NCBI RefSeq assembly: GCF_013386765.1
Contig: NZ_JACARE010000017.1
Coordinates: 111,550-175,549 of the forward strand
Reading direction: 5' to 3'
Length of the DNA stretch: 64,000 nt
Source of the DNA: Pseudomonas yamanorum
GTDB lineage: Bacteria; Pseudomonadota; Gammaproteobacteria; Pseudomonadales; Pseudomonadaceae
Below are positions 27,754 to 36,779 of the stretch, one piece after another; positions within the stretch are counted from its first letter, which is position 1, and every line of letters begins with the position of its first letter. The notes below the pieces were generated by a model. The model made no database searches. It saw only the letters and a list, made by a program, of their open reading frames with translations, and was not told the DNA's origin. The position numbers and the translations under genes are program-made.

Positions 27754-30192
27754 ATGCCTGATCCTGTTGCTGCCAGCTTGCGTCTAGCGCCCGAAGCGCT
27801 GACTCGTCCTTTTTCCGCTGAACAGTTCAGCTTCTCGACCACCAATGATTTGGAGCCCTTTCGCGGTGTGCTTGGCCAGGAACGTGCGGTCGAAGCCTTG
27901 CAGTTTGGTGTGGCCATGCCACGCCCCGGTTACAACGTATTTGTCATGGGCGAGCCCGGTACGGGCCGCTTTTCGTTCGTCAAACGCTACCTCAAGGCCG
28001 AGGGCAAGCGCCTGCAGACCCCGGCCGACTGGGTCTACGTCAATAACTTCGATGAGCCTCGCGAACCCCGTGCCCTGGAGTTGCCAGCGGGCGGTGCAGC
28101 TGCGTTCATCAGCGACATCAACGGCCTGATCGATAACCTGGTCGCGACCTTCCCGGCGGTCTTTGAACACCCGACTTATCAACAGCGTAAAAGCGCCATC
28201 GACCGTGCCTTCAACCAGCGTTACGACCGCGCCCTGGATGTGATCGAGCGCCTGGCCCTTGAAAAGGATGTGGCGCTGTACCGTGACAGCAGCAACATCG
28301 CGTTTACCCCGATGCTCGACGGCAAGGCCCTGGACGAGGCGGAGTTTTCGCAACTGCCGGAAGCCGATCGCGAGCGTTTCCACACCGACATTTCCGAACT
28401 GGAAGAACGCCTCAACGAAGAACTCGCCAGCCTGCCCCAGTGGAAGCGCGAGTCCAACAACCAGATGCGCCAGTTCAACGAAGAAACCATCACGCTGGCC
28501 TTGCAGCCACTGCTGGCGCCGCTTTCCGAGAAGTATGCGGAGAACGCGGCGGTCTGCGGCTACTTGCAGGCGATGCAGGTCTACCTGCTGAAAACCGTGG
28601 TCGAGCAGTTGGTGGACGACGCGAAAACCGACGCCCAGGCCCGCAAGTTGCTGGAAGAGCAGTACTGCCCGAGCCTGGTGGTGGGCCATCCGGTCAACGG
28701 TGGCGCGCCGGTGGTCTTCGAGCCGCATCCGACCTACGACAACCTGTTCGGCCGCATTGAATACAGCACCGACCAGGGCGCGCTCTACACCACTTACCGT
28801 CAGTTGCGGCCGGGTGCGTTGCACCGGGCCAACGGCGGTTTCCTGATCCTTGAAGCCGAGAAGATGCTCAGCGAGCCGTTTGTGTGGGACGCCCTCAAGC
28901 GCGCCCTGCAATCGCGCAAGCTGAAGATGGAGTCACCGTTGGGCGAACTGGGCCGCCTGGCCACCGTGACCCTCAACCCGCAAGTGATTCCGCTGCAACT
29001 CAAGGTCATCATCATTGGTTCCCGTCAGCTGTACTACGCGTTGCAGGACGCGGATCCGGACTTCCAGGAGATGTTCCGGGTGCTGGTGGACTTTGACGAA
29101 GACATCCCGATGGTGGATGAAAGCCTGGAGCAGTTCGCCCAGTTGCTGAAAACCCGCACTTCGGAAGAAGGCATGGCGCCGTTGACCTCGGATGCCGTGG
29201 CGCGGCTGGCGACCTACAGCGCGCGCCTGGCGGAGAACCAGGGGCGCTTGTCGGCGCGTATCGGTGATTTGTTCCAGTTGGTCAGCGAGGCGGACTTCAT
29301 TCGCCACCTGGCGGGTGATGAGCGTACCGACGCCGGGCACATCGAGCGCGCGCTCAAGGCCAAGGCCACGCGCACTGGACGGGTTTCCGCACGGATTCTC
29401 GATGACATGCTCGCCGGGGTGATCCTGATCGACACCGCCGGTGCGGCGGTGGGCAAGTGCAACGGGCTGACCGTGCTGGAGGTGGGTGACTCGGCGTTCG
29501 GTGTGCCGGCACGAATTTCCGCCTCGGTGTATCCGGGCGGCAGTGGCATCGTGGATATCGAGCGTGAGGTCAACCTCGGCCAGCCGATCCACTCCAAAGG
29601 CGTGATGATCCTCACCGGTTACCTGGGCAGCCGTTATGCCCAGGAATTCCCGCTGGCGATCTCGGCGAGTATCGCCCTGGAGCAGTCCTACGGTTACGTC
29701 GACGGTGACAGTGCGTCCCTGGGCGAGGCCTGTACCTTGATCTCGGCCCTGTCGAAGACGCCGCTCAAGCAGTGCTTTGCTATCACCGGCTCCATCAACC
29801 AGTTTGGTGAAGTGCAGGCGGTGGGCGGGGTCAACGAGAAGATCGAAGGCTTCTTCCGCCTCTGTGAAGCCCGCGGGCTGACCGGCGAGCAGGGGGCGAT
29901 CATTCCCCAGGCCAACGTCGCGACGCTGATGCTTGATGAGAAGGTGTTGCAGGCCGTGCGGGACGGGCAATTCCATGTCTACGCCGTGCGTCAGGCTGAC
30001 GAGGCCCTGAGCCTGCTGGTGGGCGAGCCGGCCGGTTCGCCGGACGAGGAGGGGCAATTCCCTGAAGGCAGCGTCAATGCGCGAGTGGTGGAGCGTCTGC
30101 GGGCGATTGCCGAGATGATCAGCGAAGATGACCTGAAGGAAGCCGAGAAGGAGCTGGCGCAGGAGGCGTTGGCCGAGGCCAAGCCGGTGTAA
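27754..30192 (+). CDS. Lon-family (LonB-like) protease with degenerate ATPase motifs
   Basis: An 812-residue cytosolic protein with an N-terminal AAA-like region and a C-terminal Lon proteolytic domain. The catalytic dyad is intact: Ser653 in YVDGDSASLGEA and Lys696 in GGVNEKIEGFF, 43 residues apart exactly as in Lon. The ATPase part is unusual: the P-loop reads GEPGTGRF (66-73) with Arg for Lys and Phe for Ser/Thr, and the Walker B-like strand reads GGFLILEAEK without the DE pair. A long insertion around residues 180-300 is probably coiled (ISELEERLNEELAS). No Lon N-terminal substrate domain. Monocistronic, with AAGGAAG as ribosome binding site and its own terminator. Substrates unknown. Confidence 0.88.
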   Translation: MPDPVAASLRLAPEALTRPFSAEQFSFSTTNDLEPFRGVLGQERAVEALQFGVAMPRPGYNVFVMGEPGTGRFSFVKRYLKAEGKRLQTPADWVYVNNFDEPREPRALELPAGGAAAFISDINGLIDNLVATFPAVFEHPTYQQRKSAIDRAFNQRYDRALDVIERLALEKDVALYRDSSNIAFTPMLDGKALDEAEFSQLPEADRERFHTDISELEERLNEELASLPQWKRESNNQMRQFNEETITLALQPLLAPLSEKYAENAAVCGYLQAMQVYLLKTVVEQLVDDAKTDAQARKLLEEQYCPSLVVGHPVNGGAPVVFEPHPTYDNLFGRIEYSTDQGALYTTYRQLRPGALHRANGGFLILEAEKMLSEPFVWDALKRALQSRKLKMESPLGELGRLATVTLNPQVIPLQLKVIIIGSRQLYYALQDADPDFQEMFRVLVDFDEDIPMVDESLEQFAQLLKTRTSEEGMAPLTSDAVARLATYSARLAENQGRLSARIGDLFQLVSEADFIRHLAGDERTDAGHIERALKAKATRTGRVSARILDDMLAGVILIDTAGAAVGKCNGLTVLEVGDSAFGVPARISASVYPGGSGIVDIEREVNLGQPIHSKGVMILTGYLGSRYAQEFPLAISASIALEQSYGYVDGDSASLGEACTLISALSKTPLKQCFAITGSINQFGEVQAVGGVNEKIEGFFRLCEARGLTGEQGAIIPQANVATLMLDEKVLQAVRDGQFHVYAVRQADEALSLLVGEPAGSPDEEGQFPEGSVNARVVERLRAIAEMISEDDLKEAEKELAQEALAEAKPV

Positions 30193-30196
30193 TCAA

Positions 30197-30236
30197 TGCC
30201 GAAGGGGCCGGCTGTCCGGCCCCTTCGGCATATTTT
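30197..30236 (+). terminator. terminator of the Lon-type protease gene
   Basis: TGCCGAAGGGGCCGG (30197-30211), CTGT, CCGGCCCCTTCGGCA (30216-30230) then TATTTTT. Confidence 0.88.
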
Positions 30237-30392
30237 TGACGCCGCCATGACGGCAGTCGTCCGTTGGTCCCCCAGCCTTGGTTTGTAGCGGGTTTCTTCT
30301 ATTCTCAGCTCAAGGGATATCCAAAGGAGTCGCTGGATAGAAACAGTCTTGCCCTGCAAGGCTGAATACCGGATCTACCGAGGGTCGCCGCC

Positions 30393-30719
30393 ATGTCGCG
30401 CAACCTCTGCCTTACCCGCCAGTGCCTGGGCCTGGTCACCCGTATCGAATGTTCGATTCGCCCTCTCGCGGGGGATACCGGGATGTGGACTTTGTTGTTT
30501 GCCGCCGGAATGACTGGCGAGCAGCCTTCCACCATCAAGTCCCAAGGCCCGTTTCACGGACCTTTCGTGGCACAAACCATCCTCGATTCGATTGTCGAAA
30601 GCCTGACCCTGCACGGGTACGAGCTGGCTGATGATCCGCAGATCTGGTGTCTGCACCTGCAGGCGCACTTGCGACAGCTCAATGGCGGACGGCAAACGGC
30701 GTTGAGTGATATCCGCTAA
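30393..30719 (+). CDS. conserved hypothetical protein (108 aa)
   Basis: Starts MSRNLCLTRQCLGLVTRIECSI and has no signal peptide or clear membrane helix. GAGGG lies eight bases before the ATG, and an in-frame stop upstream excludes a longer version. The C-terminal half (ETILDSIVESLTLHGYELADD-like region, then LHLQAHLRQLNGGR) is predicted helical. I do not recognise a domain. It sits alone between the Lon-type protease gene and a REP element. Codon use resembles the neighbours, which supports it being real. Confidence 0.7.
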   Translation: MSRNLCLTRQCLGLVTRIECSIRPLAGDTGMWTLLFAAGMTGEQPSTIKSQGPFHGPFVAQTILDSIVESLTLHGYELADDPQIWCLHLQAHLRQLNGGRQTALSDIR

Positions 30720-30746
30720 ACATCGAAAACCGAATGTGTGGGTTTG

Positions 30747-30835
30747 TGTGGGAGCTGGCTTGCCTGCGATGCAGGCAACTCGGTCTTTCAGCCAGACCGA
30801 GGTGATGCTATCGCGGGCAAGCCCGGCTCCCACAC
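30747..30835. repeat. REPIN after the 108-aa gene
   Basis: TGTGGGAGCTGGCTTGCCTG left arm and CGGGCAAGCCCGGCTCCCACA right arm; the arms differ at two positions. Confidence 0.88.
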
Positions 30836-30867
30836 AAGCCGGCTTGGAGCTTCTGTACTGGTGGCGC

Positions 30868-32703
30868 TTACGGTTTGGGGGCAGGCGCTGCCTCGGGCTT
30901 GTCCAGCTTGACCTCAAATCCATACTCCACCGTATTCAGTCCGGTGCGCTGATAGGTTTCAAATGTGGTCGGCTGGCCGTAGAAGTAATGCACGTCGAAC
31001 AACGCAGTGCCGTATTCCTCGGCCCGGTGGCTGACGCCGAGGATTTCCTTCAGGTAGTTGCCGCTTGCGTCCTTGGCATAGAACCGCCAGCTGTCGGCGG
31101 GGAACTGCTTCTGGTCGACAATCAGTGCGTTGTCTTTCAGCTCCAGGCCCTTGGGCAGTTGCCCGGCGGTGAGCGTGCCTTTTTCGATGGTGGCCAGGAA
31201 CAGCGGCATTGATCCCACGGCAAATCCCGGGTTCTCGGGGAACAGGTTCAGGTCATAGGTGATGGTGGCGCGGCCCGGGTCGACCTCGTAGGCTTCGGCG
31301 GGCAGTTCGATCGGCTCGCCGAGCTTGCCTTCGTCGTTGGCCGTGAGGAAGGTCACGGGGGCATCGCCGCCGCCGCGGTCGTCGCCCAGCAGGTCGTCGT
31401 TGAAGGTGTACGGGTGATCAAACTCGATGTGCGCCGCGCTGGCGTCATCCACCGATTGATTGATGGTGACGCTTTTCTTCAGTTGGTCTTCGGACAGCGT
31501 GGCATCCTTCAGCCAGTCGGAGGCCTGGTCGTCATACACGGTGACCGGCATCGGCAGGGGCTGTACGGTTTTCTCCAGGCTGTTCTTGTCGAAGCGCCGT
31601 ACGGGCAAGTCCAGGTCCTTGCGGGTAATCGTGGCTTGGGAGAAGTCGAGGACGCTGACTTGCACGTTGTCGATCAGGCCGTTGAAGTACACCTTGGTGT
31701 AGTGGCTGTCCTGCTTGTGTTCGAAGGCTTTCTGCTCGTCTTCCAGCTGCTTCTCGAAGGTGTCGGACCAGGCCTTCTGCTTTTGCATCTCCGCCAGTTG
31801 TTTCTCGTAGAACGCCAGTTGTGCGGCGTTCTCGTTGATCGAGCCCGAGCGTGAAAGGAATTGCCCGGTGGTGTCGCGCGCCTGCACCAGCAGCGGGTTA
31901 GGCGATTCGTCGGCGACTTCCGGCGCGAGTGGGGCGCTGTTGGTCAGTTCGATCTCGGCGTAGTTCTTTTCCAGGGTCAGCAGGGTGACCGTGACGTTTT
32001 CTTCGGTGCGTTTGCGGCCCACGTCCTTTTTCGACAAGTCGAAGGTGAAGACTTTACGCGGCGCGATCACTTCTACCTTGCCCTTGAGGGTGACGGGCTG
32101 CGGCTGGCTCTTGTTGTCAGTCTCGATGCCTTCGACGAACGGGTAGGTCACCGTCAGGTCATCGGGGTTGGTCAGGTTGGAACTGGTGGGGCTCAACTGG
32201 ATGCCCGGGTCGGTTTCCGACCATTCCGGCTGGAACGGGATGACCTTGTTGTTGCTCAGGGTCACCGACTGCCATTCCAGGCCGTGGGGAAAGGGGAACT
32301 GGTCGGGCACGTTGAAGTTGAAGGGGAAGATCGGCTGCAGGTCCGTCAGGTAGTCCGAATGGGACGCCTTGCGCAGCACAAACAGGCCATTGATGTAGGT
32401 ATCAACCAGGGCCTGGGGCGTCGGGTAATGCTTGAGCAGCGCCAGGCTGTCTTCGCTGTACTCGGCCTCGATGGGCTTGGTGGCGAGCTTGGCCCGCGCC
32501 CGTTCCAGCAACAGCAACGAGCCACCGAGCTCGGACACGGCGTCCTTGAGCTTGGGGTCCTGGATGGCGTCCAGGGACTGTTCGAACTTGGCGGTTTTCT
32601 CTTCGAGGCTGGCTTGCTTGTGTTCATCGCTGGGGGAACAACCGCTGCCCATCAGCAACGCCGCACACAGGCCAATGCTGGCCAAAGGGGATCGCACATC
32701 CAT
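30868..32703 (-). CDS. large putative lipoprotein of unknown function (611 aa)
   Basis: From MDVRSPLASIGLCAALLMGSGCSPSDEHK the N-terminus is a lipoprotein-like signal peptide with Cys22, although the lipobox (GSGC) is weak. ATG 32703 follows an AGGA about 13 bases away; a longer start at 32730 has no ribosome binding site. The mature protein is acidic and largely soluble, with a coiled-coil segment (about 285-325, AFYEKQLAEMQKQKAWSD...) and a tail of Ala/Pro/Lys (EAAPAPKP). Beta-rich repeated stretches flank it. I do not recognise a family. It diverges from the yqhA gene, 166 bp apart. Periplasmic exposure on an anchored lipid is the likely state. Confidence 0.78.
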   Translation of the reverse strand: MDVRSPLASIGLCAALLMGSGCSPSDEHKQASLEEKTAKFEQSLDAIQDPKLKDAVSELGGSLLLLERARAKLATKPIEAEYSEDSLALLKHYPTPQALVDTYINGLFVLRKASHSDYLTDLQPIFPFNFNVPDQFPFPHGLEWQSVTLSNNKVIPFQPEWSETDPGIQLSPTSSNLTNPDDLTVTYPFVEGIETDNKSQPQPVTLKGKVEVIAPRKVFTFDLSKKDVGRKRTEENVTVTLLTLEKNYAEIELTNSAPLAPEVADESPNPLLVQARDTTGQFLSRSGSINENAAQLAFYEKQLAEMQKQKAWSDTFEKQLEDEQKAFEHKQDSHYTKVYFNGLIDNVQVSVLDFSQATITRKDLDLPVRRFDKNSLEKTVQPLPMPVTVYDDQASDWLKDATLSEDQLKKSVTINQSVDDASAAHIEFDHPYTFNDDLLGDDRGGGDAPVTFLTANDEGKLGEPIELPAEAYEVDPGRATITYDLNLFPENPGFAVGSMPLFLATIEKGTLTAGQLPKGLELKDNALIVDQKQFPADSWRFYAKDASGNYLKEILGVSHRAEEYGTALFDVHYFYGQPTTFETYQRTGLNTVEYGFEVKLDKPEAAPAPKP

Positions 32704-32869
32704 TATCTGAGTTTTCCTGTCCGACATCATCGAGCCGAGTTGATGAGCTCGACACTAGCAGAAAAATTCTTTTACAGATGCCGTACAGATCAGTTTTCTC
32801 GACGGTTTCTGGGGTTTGGATGCGGCTGGTATACTCGGCGCCATTTTTAGCCACGCTGTGTGAGATTCA

Positions 32870-33358
32870 ATGGAACGCTTTATCGAAAATGCAATGTATG
32901 CCTCACGCTGGCTGTTGGCGCCGATCTACTTCGGTTTGTCCCTGGGGCTGCTGGCGCTGGGGTTGAAGTTTTTCCAGGAAGTCTTCCATGTGATTCCCAT
33001 GGTGTTCTCCATGAGCGAGTCGGATGTGATCCTGGTGCTGCTGTCGTTGATCGACATGGCGCTGGTGGGCGGCCTGCTGGTGATGGTGATGATCAGTGGC
33101 TACGAGAACTTCGTCTCCCAGCTGGACATCGACGAAAGCAAGGAAAAGCTCAACTGGCTGGGGACCATGGACTCCTCGTCGCTGAAGATGAAGGTTGCGG
33201 CGTCCATCGTGGCGATTTCGTCGATCCATTTGCTGCGGGTCTTCATGGACGCCAAGAACGTCGACCCCGAGCACCTGAAGTGGTACGTGATCATTCACAT
33301 GACGTTTGTAGTGTCGGCGTTTGCCATGGGTTACCTGGATAAGGTCACCAAGCATTAA
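32870..33358 (+). CDS. yqhA: UPF0114/YqhA family membrane protein
   Basis: A 162-residue integral membrane protein. It opens [25 protein letters not shown], the hallmark of the TIGR00645/YqhA family, and has four hydrophobic segments (about 15-35, 53-77, 105-122, 134-155). Full family length. Function unknown. A TATACT -10-like hexamer lies about 40 bases before the start. It is followed by fklB in the same direction. Confidence 0.92.
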   Translation: MERFIENAMYASRWLLAPIYFGLSLGLLALGLKFFQEVFHVIPMVFSMSESDVILVLLSLIDMALVGGLLVMVMISGYENFVSQLDIDESKEKLNWLGTMDSSSLKMKVAASIVAISSIHLLRVFMDAKNVDPEHLKWYVIIHMTFVVSAFAMGYLDKVTKH

Positions 33359-33472
33359 TTACCCCCTGGCGCTCTCCTGCGCGGGGCTCATCAAGGGCGT
33401 GGCTTGTGTGCTAGGCTGCTCGCCCTTTTAGTTTGGACGGCGTGTGTTGTCGTCCTACAGCGGAGCAGTTCC

Positions 33473-34090
33473 ATGTCCGAAGTCAACTTGTCCACCGACG
33501 AAACCCGCGTGAGCTACGGCATTGGCCGTCAGTTGGGCGACCAACTGCGCGACAACCCGCCACCGGGCGTGAGCCTGGATGCGATCCTGGCTGGCCTGAC
33601 CGACGCTTTCGCCGGCAAGCCTTCCCGTGTGGACCAGGAGCAAATGGCCGCCAGCTTCAAGGTCATCCGCGAGATCATGCAAGCCGAAGCTGCTGCAAAA
33701 GCTGAAGCCGCTGCGGGCGAAGGCCTGGCTTTCCTGGCTGAAAACGCCAAGCGTGACGGCATCACCACCCTGGCTTCCGGCCTGCAATTTGAAGTGCTGA
33801 CTGCAGGTAGCGGCGCCAAGCCGACCCGTGAAGACCAGGTACGTACTCACTACCATGGCACCCTGATCGACGGCACTGTGTTCGACAGCTCCTACGAGCG
33901 TGGCCAGCCTGCTGAATTCCCGGTTGGCGGCGTGATTCCTGGCTGGACCGAAGCCCTGCAACTGATGAATGCCGGCAGCAAATGGCGTCTGTACGTGCCG
34001 AGCGAACTGGCTTACGGCGCTCAAGGCGTTGGCAGCATCCCGCCGCACAGCGTTCTGGTGTTCGACGTCGAGCTGCTCGACGTTCTGTAA
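33473..34090 (+). CDS. fklB: FKBP-type peptidyl-prolyl isomerase FklB
   Basis: A 205-residue enzyme catalysing cis-trans isomerisation at proline bonds. The N-terminal helical dimerisation domain (about 1-90; VSYGIGRQLGDQLR...) is followed by an FKBP domain (about 100-205) with VRTHYHGTLIDGTVFDSS, GGVIPGWTEALQLM and the terminal IPPHSVLVFDVELLDV, including residues of the usual active pocket. No signal peptide, so cytosolic as for E. coli FklB (206 residues). ATG 33473 follows CGGAGC; a longer in-frame ORF from 33404 is hydrophobic by chance and unconserved. Confidence 0.94.
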   Translation: MSEVNLSTDETRVSYGIGRQLGDQLRDNPPPGVSLDAILAGLTDAFAGKPSRVDQEQMAASFKVIREIMQAEAAAKAEAAAGEGLAFLAENAKRDGITTLASGLQFEVLTAGSGAKPTREDQVRTHYHGTLIDGTVFDSSYERGQPAEFPVGGVIPGWTEALQLMNAGSKWRLYVPSELAYGAQGVGSIPPHSVLVFDVELLDVL

Positions 34091-34118
34091 TACCTGCTGA
34101 CAGTTGCTCCTGGCTCTA

Positions 34119-34204
34119 GGGGGGAGCTGGCTTGCCTGCGATAGCATCACCTCGGTTTCAAGTTAAACCGAGTCGTTTGCATCGCGGGCAACCCGGCTCC
34201 CACA
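34119..34204. repeat. REPIN between fklB and the 85-aa gene
   Basis: GGGGAGCTGGCTTGCCTGCG left arm and CGCGGGCAACCCGGCTCCCACA right arm, the latter with several differences; it lies between convergent genes. Confidence 0.85.
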
Positions 34205-34237
34205 TAGAGCCAGTGTTATTCAGGGTTTGCAGGTTGC

Positions 34238-34495
34238 TCATGGATGAAACTTGCCATTGAGATCCGTCACTGGGCGCAACGCCCGGGCATAGCAGAACAG
34301 AAACAGATTTCTCACCACCTCCTTCAATACCCCAGGTTCACTCGAGCTCAGGCCATTGACGTCCAGGTCGCCCTGGTCCTGCAGTTCGCTTAGCGCTTCT
34401 TCTTCCAGTACTGCGCAGACTTCCCCGGTTTCCCGATGGAGGATTCGCAGGTAAGGGTGTGGACGGTCCAGCCAGGCATCGATCAAATAAGTCAT
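34238..34495 (-). CDS. small protein of unknown function behind a Fur-like box (85 aa)
   Basis: Begins MTYLIDAWLDRPHPYLRILH. ATG 34495 has AAGGAG nine bases upstream, better than the in-frame start at 34522. No signal peptide or membrane segment; the middle is acidic (VCAVLEEEALSELQDQGDLDVNGL) and the end is amphipathic (LKEVVRNLFLFCYARALRPV). A Fur-box-like sequence lies at 34521-34539, directly before the ribosome binding site and overlapping a TTGCTA-N16-TATTCT promoter on the minus strand, so induction by iron starvation is expected. I recall a similar iron-responsive small gene near ispB in P. aeruginosa. Function unknown. Confidence 0.85.
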   Translation of the reverse strand: MTYLIDAWLDRPHPYLRILHRETGEVCAVLEEEALSELQDQGDLDVNGLSSSEPGVLKEVVRNLFLFCYARALRPVTDLNGKFHP

Positions 34496-34520
34496 GGGAA
34501 GCATCTCCTTGATGGGTTTC

Positions 34521-34551
34521 AATGAGAATAATTCTTATTCAAGGAATAGCA
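34521..34551 (-). promoter_or_regulatory. Fur-like box and promoter of the 85-aa gene
   Basis: AATGAGAATAATTCTTATT (34521-34539) matches 16 of 19 positions of the AATGAGAATGATTATCATT form of the Fur site found in Pseudomonas iron-regulated promoters. On the minus strand a TTGCTA (-35, 34551-34546) and TATTCT (-10) with 16-base spacing overlap it. Confidence 0.7.
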
Positions 34552-34656
34552 AGTGCCTATTGGCGATTTCCGGACTTTTCTGTGTGGATATTGTTTCTGA
34601 TCAAAAGGCCTGGCCTTTTGCCGCCAGTGCGGAAGTGACGCGGGGAGGGTGAAGCG

Positions 34657-34681
34657 CCATCCCGTGCAGGGCACGGGATGG
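34657..34681 (-). terminator. hairpin downstream of yjdM
   Basis: CCATCCCGTGC (34657-34667), AGG, GCACGGGATGG (34671-34681): strong stem but no T run on the minus strand, so its role as terminator is uncertain. Confidence 0.5.
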
Positions 34682-34692
34682 AGGCAGCAGGT

Positions 34693-35034
34693 TCAGACCT
34701 TGCGGACGAACTCGGACTTGAGTTTCATCGGGCCGATACCGTCGATCTTGCAGTCGATATCGTGGTCGCCGTCGCACAGGCGGATGTTCTTGACCTTGGT
34801 GCCGACCTTGACCACCAGGGACGTGCCCTTGACCTTGAGGTCCTTGATCACGGTGATAGTGTCGCCGTCCTGCAGGACGTTGCCCACAGAGTCTTTCTTC
34901 ACGGATTCATCGCTGGCAGCCTCGGCTTCGCCACCGACGGCCCACTCATGGGCGCATTCCGGGCAAATCAGCTGGGCGCCGTCTTCGTAGGTGTATTCGG
35001 AATTGCATTTTGGGCAGGGTGGCAACGTGCTCAC
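34693..35034 (-). CDS. yjdM: YjdM/PhnA-family zinc-ribbon protein
   Basis: A 113-residue protein whose N-terminal zinc ribbon has two CxxC pairs ([10 protein letters not shown] and [10 protein letters not shown], residues 7-30), followed by a compact SH3-like domain ([22 protein letters not shown]...). This is the family formerly named PhnA, now YjdM; it is not a phosphonatase despite older labels, and its role is unsettled. The C-terminal [10 protein letters not shown] matches the family end. It is followed by a strong hairpin. Confidence 0.93.
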   Translation of the reverse strand: MSTLPPCPKCNSEYTYEDGAQLICPECAHEWAVGGEAEAASDESVKKDSVGNVLQDGDTITVIKDLKVKGTSLVVKVGTKVKNIRLCDGDHDIDCKIDGIGPMKLKSEFVRKV

Positions 35035-35120
35035 TAAAGCTCCTTTAGTTTCAGGATGGCTAAAAAGCGCACATTGTATAGGGTTTTAGCCGGGCAGGGT
35101 GCAGCAACGCCAGAGAACGC

Positions 35121-35207
35121 TGTGGGAGCTGGCTTGCCTGCGATTGCATCACCGCGGTGTGACAGACAAACCGAGGTGCCTGCATCGCAGGCAAGCCAGC
35201 TCCCACA
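35121..35207. repeat. REPIN between yjdM and ispB
   Basis: TGTGGGAGCTGGCTTGCCTG and its inverse; ends 16 bp from the ispB stop. Confidence 0.9.
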
Positions 35208-35222
35208 TGAAGCAGAGCAGAA

Positions 35223-36191
35223 TCAGTGAGTACGGGCGACCGCAAACTCACTCAGCTCAACCAGGGCGTCCCGGTATTCGCTGGCTGGAAGGGCTTCCAG
35301 GCACTGGATGGCACGAGCGACGTAGTCACGGGCCAGTTGTGCGGTGTATTCGAGGGAGCCCGAGGCTTCCACGGCTTCGCGGATGCTTTCCAGGTCTTCG
35401 ATCCCGCCTTTCTGGATCGCCTTGCGCACCAGGGCCGCCTGTTCCGGCGTGCCTTCGCGCATGGTGTAGATCAGCGGCAAGGTCGGCTTGCCCTCGGCCA
35501 GGTCGTCACCGACGTTCTTGCCCAGGGTTTCGGCGTCGCCGCGATAATCCAGCAGGTCGTCCACCAGTTGGAAGGCCACGCCCAGGTGATCGCCGAAGGT
35601 GCGCAGGGCTTCGCGCTGCTCGGGCGTCGCTTCGCACAGGGCTGCGGCACTGTGGGTCGAGGCTTCGAAGAGCATCGCGGTCTTGCCGCGAATCACTTCC
35701 ATGTAGGTTTCTTCGGTGGTGCTGGCGTCACGAACCTTCGACAGCTGCAATACTTCGCCTTCGGCGATGATGCGCGTGGCCTGTGAAAGAATCTTCATCA
35801 CCGGCATCGAGCCCAGCTCGACCATCATTTCGAACGAGCGCGAGTACAGGAAGTCGCCCACCAGCACGCTCGGCGCGTTGCCCCACATCGCGTTGGCCGT
35901 CTCGCGACCGCGGCGCATGCCGGACATGTCGACCACGTCGTCGTGCAGCAAGGTGGCGGTGTGCAGGAACTCGATGGTCGCGGCCAGCAGGCGCAGGTCA
36001 TCGCCTTCGCGGCCGAGGGCCTTGCCACACAGCAACACTAATAAAGGACGCAGGCGTTTACCGCCGGCCGACGTAATGTAGTCGCCAATTTTGGAGACCA
36101 GCGGCACTTTAGAAGTCAGCTGCTTCTTGATGATGCCGTCGACGGCGCTAAAATCGTCCGCCACCGCGCGGTAGAAAGCTTGGGGTTGCAT
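35223..36191 (-). CDS. ispB: octaprenyl diphosphate synthase IspB
   Basis: A 322-residue trans-prenyltransferase that extends farnesyl diphosphate with isopentenyl diphosphate to make the ubiquinone side chain. Both aspartate-rich metal sites are present: LLHDDVVDMSG (first DDxxD, about residues 82-92) and QLVDDLLDYRGD (second, about 208-219), plus GGKRLRPLL at the N-terminus. Pseudomonas ubiquinone has nine isoprene units, so the product may be nonaprenyl rather than octaprenyl diphosphate. Divergent from rplU-rpmA with 239 bp between, as in most gammaproteobacteria. Confidence 0.95.
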   Translation of the reverse strand: MQPQAFYRAVADDFSAVDGIIKKQLTSKVPLVSKIGDYITSAGGKRLRPLLVLLCGKALGREGDDLRLLAATIEFLHTATLLHDDVVDMSGMRRGRETANAMWGNAPSVLVGDFLYSRSFEMMVELGSMPVMKILSQATRIIAEGEVLQLSKVRDASTTEETYMEVIRGKTAMLFEASTHSAAALCEATPEQREALRTFGDHLGVAFQLVDDLLDYRGDAETLGKNVGDDLAEGKPTLPLIYTMREGTPEQAALVRKAIQKGGIEDLESIREAVEASGSLEYTAQLARDYVARAIQCLEALPASEYRDALVELSEFAVARTH

Positions 36192-36270
36192 CAGCGACAG
36201 TCGCTCCAGAAGGGTTGCGCGGCATGCTAGGACCCACGTCCCGTAGTGTCAAGGCGCGATAGACGGCTAC

Positions 36271-36299
36271 TTGCAACACCTCCATAGCTTGCGTACAAT
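36271..36299 (+). promoter_or_regulatory. sigma-70 promoter of rplU-rpmA
   Basis: TTGCAA (36271-36276), 17-base spacer, TACAAT (36294-36299) followed by a GC-rich discriminator. It implies a leader of about 125 bases before rplU. Confidence 0.7.
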
Positions 36300-36430
36300 C
36301 GCGCACCCTGAACTTCCTGGGCAGCACCTGCCTTACGCAATTGCATTCGGGACGTCCATCCCATGCAGCCATGCCAGCCAATACCTCTTCTTATAAAGCG
36401 CTGGGTGAGCAGGATTATCGGAGAAATACC

Positions 36431-36745
36431 ATGTCGTACGCAGTAATTGTTACTGGTGGCAAGCAATACAAGGTCGCCCCAGGTGAATACCTGAAGATCG
36501 AGAAGCTGGAAATCGCTACTGGCGAATCCGTTACTTTTGATCGCGTTCTGTTGGTCGCCAATGGCGATGACGTGAACATCGGCGCTCCAGTTGTTGCAGG
36601 CGCTACCGTTGTGGCTGAAGTGATCTCCCAAGGTCGTCACGATAAAGTCCGCATCATCAAGTTCCGTCGTCGTAAGCACCACATGAAGCGTATGGGCCAC
36701 CGCCAGTGGTACACCGAGATCAAAATCACCGGTATTCAGGCTTAA
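36431..36745 (+). CDS. rplU: 50S ribosomal protein L21
   Basis: A 104-residue protein of the large ribosomal subunit that binds 23S r[30 protein letters not shown] is the canonical L21 start, and the C-terminal [26 protein letters not shown] is the basic RNA-binding segment. ATG 36431 follows GGAGAAA; an in-frame longer ORF from 36341 is leader sequence. It is cotranscribed with rpmA, 34 bp downstream. Leader length suggests possible autoregulation, which I cannot confirm from sequence. Confidence 0.98.
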   Translation: MSYAVIVTGGKQYKVAPGEYLKIEKLEIATGESVTFDRVLLVANGDDVNIGAPVVAGATVVAEVISQGRHDKVRIIKFRRRKHHMKRMGHRQWYTEIKITGIQA

Positions 36746-36779
36746 TTTCAGCCTAATTCCTCACTAGGAGAATTGACTC

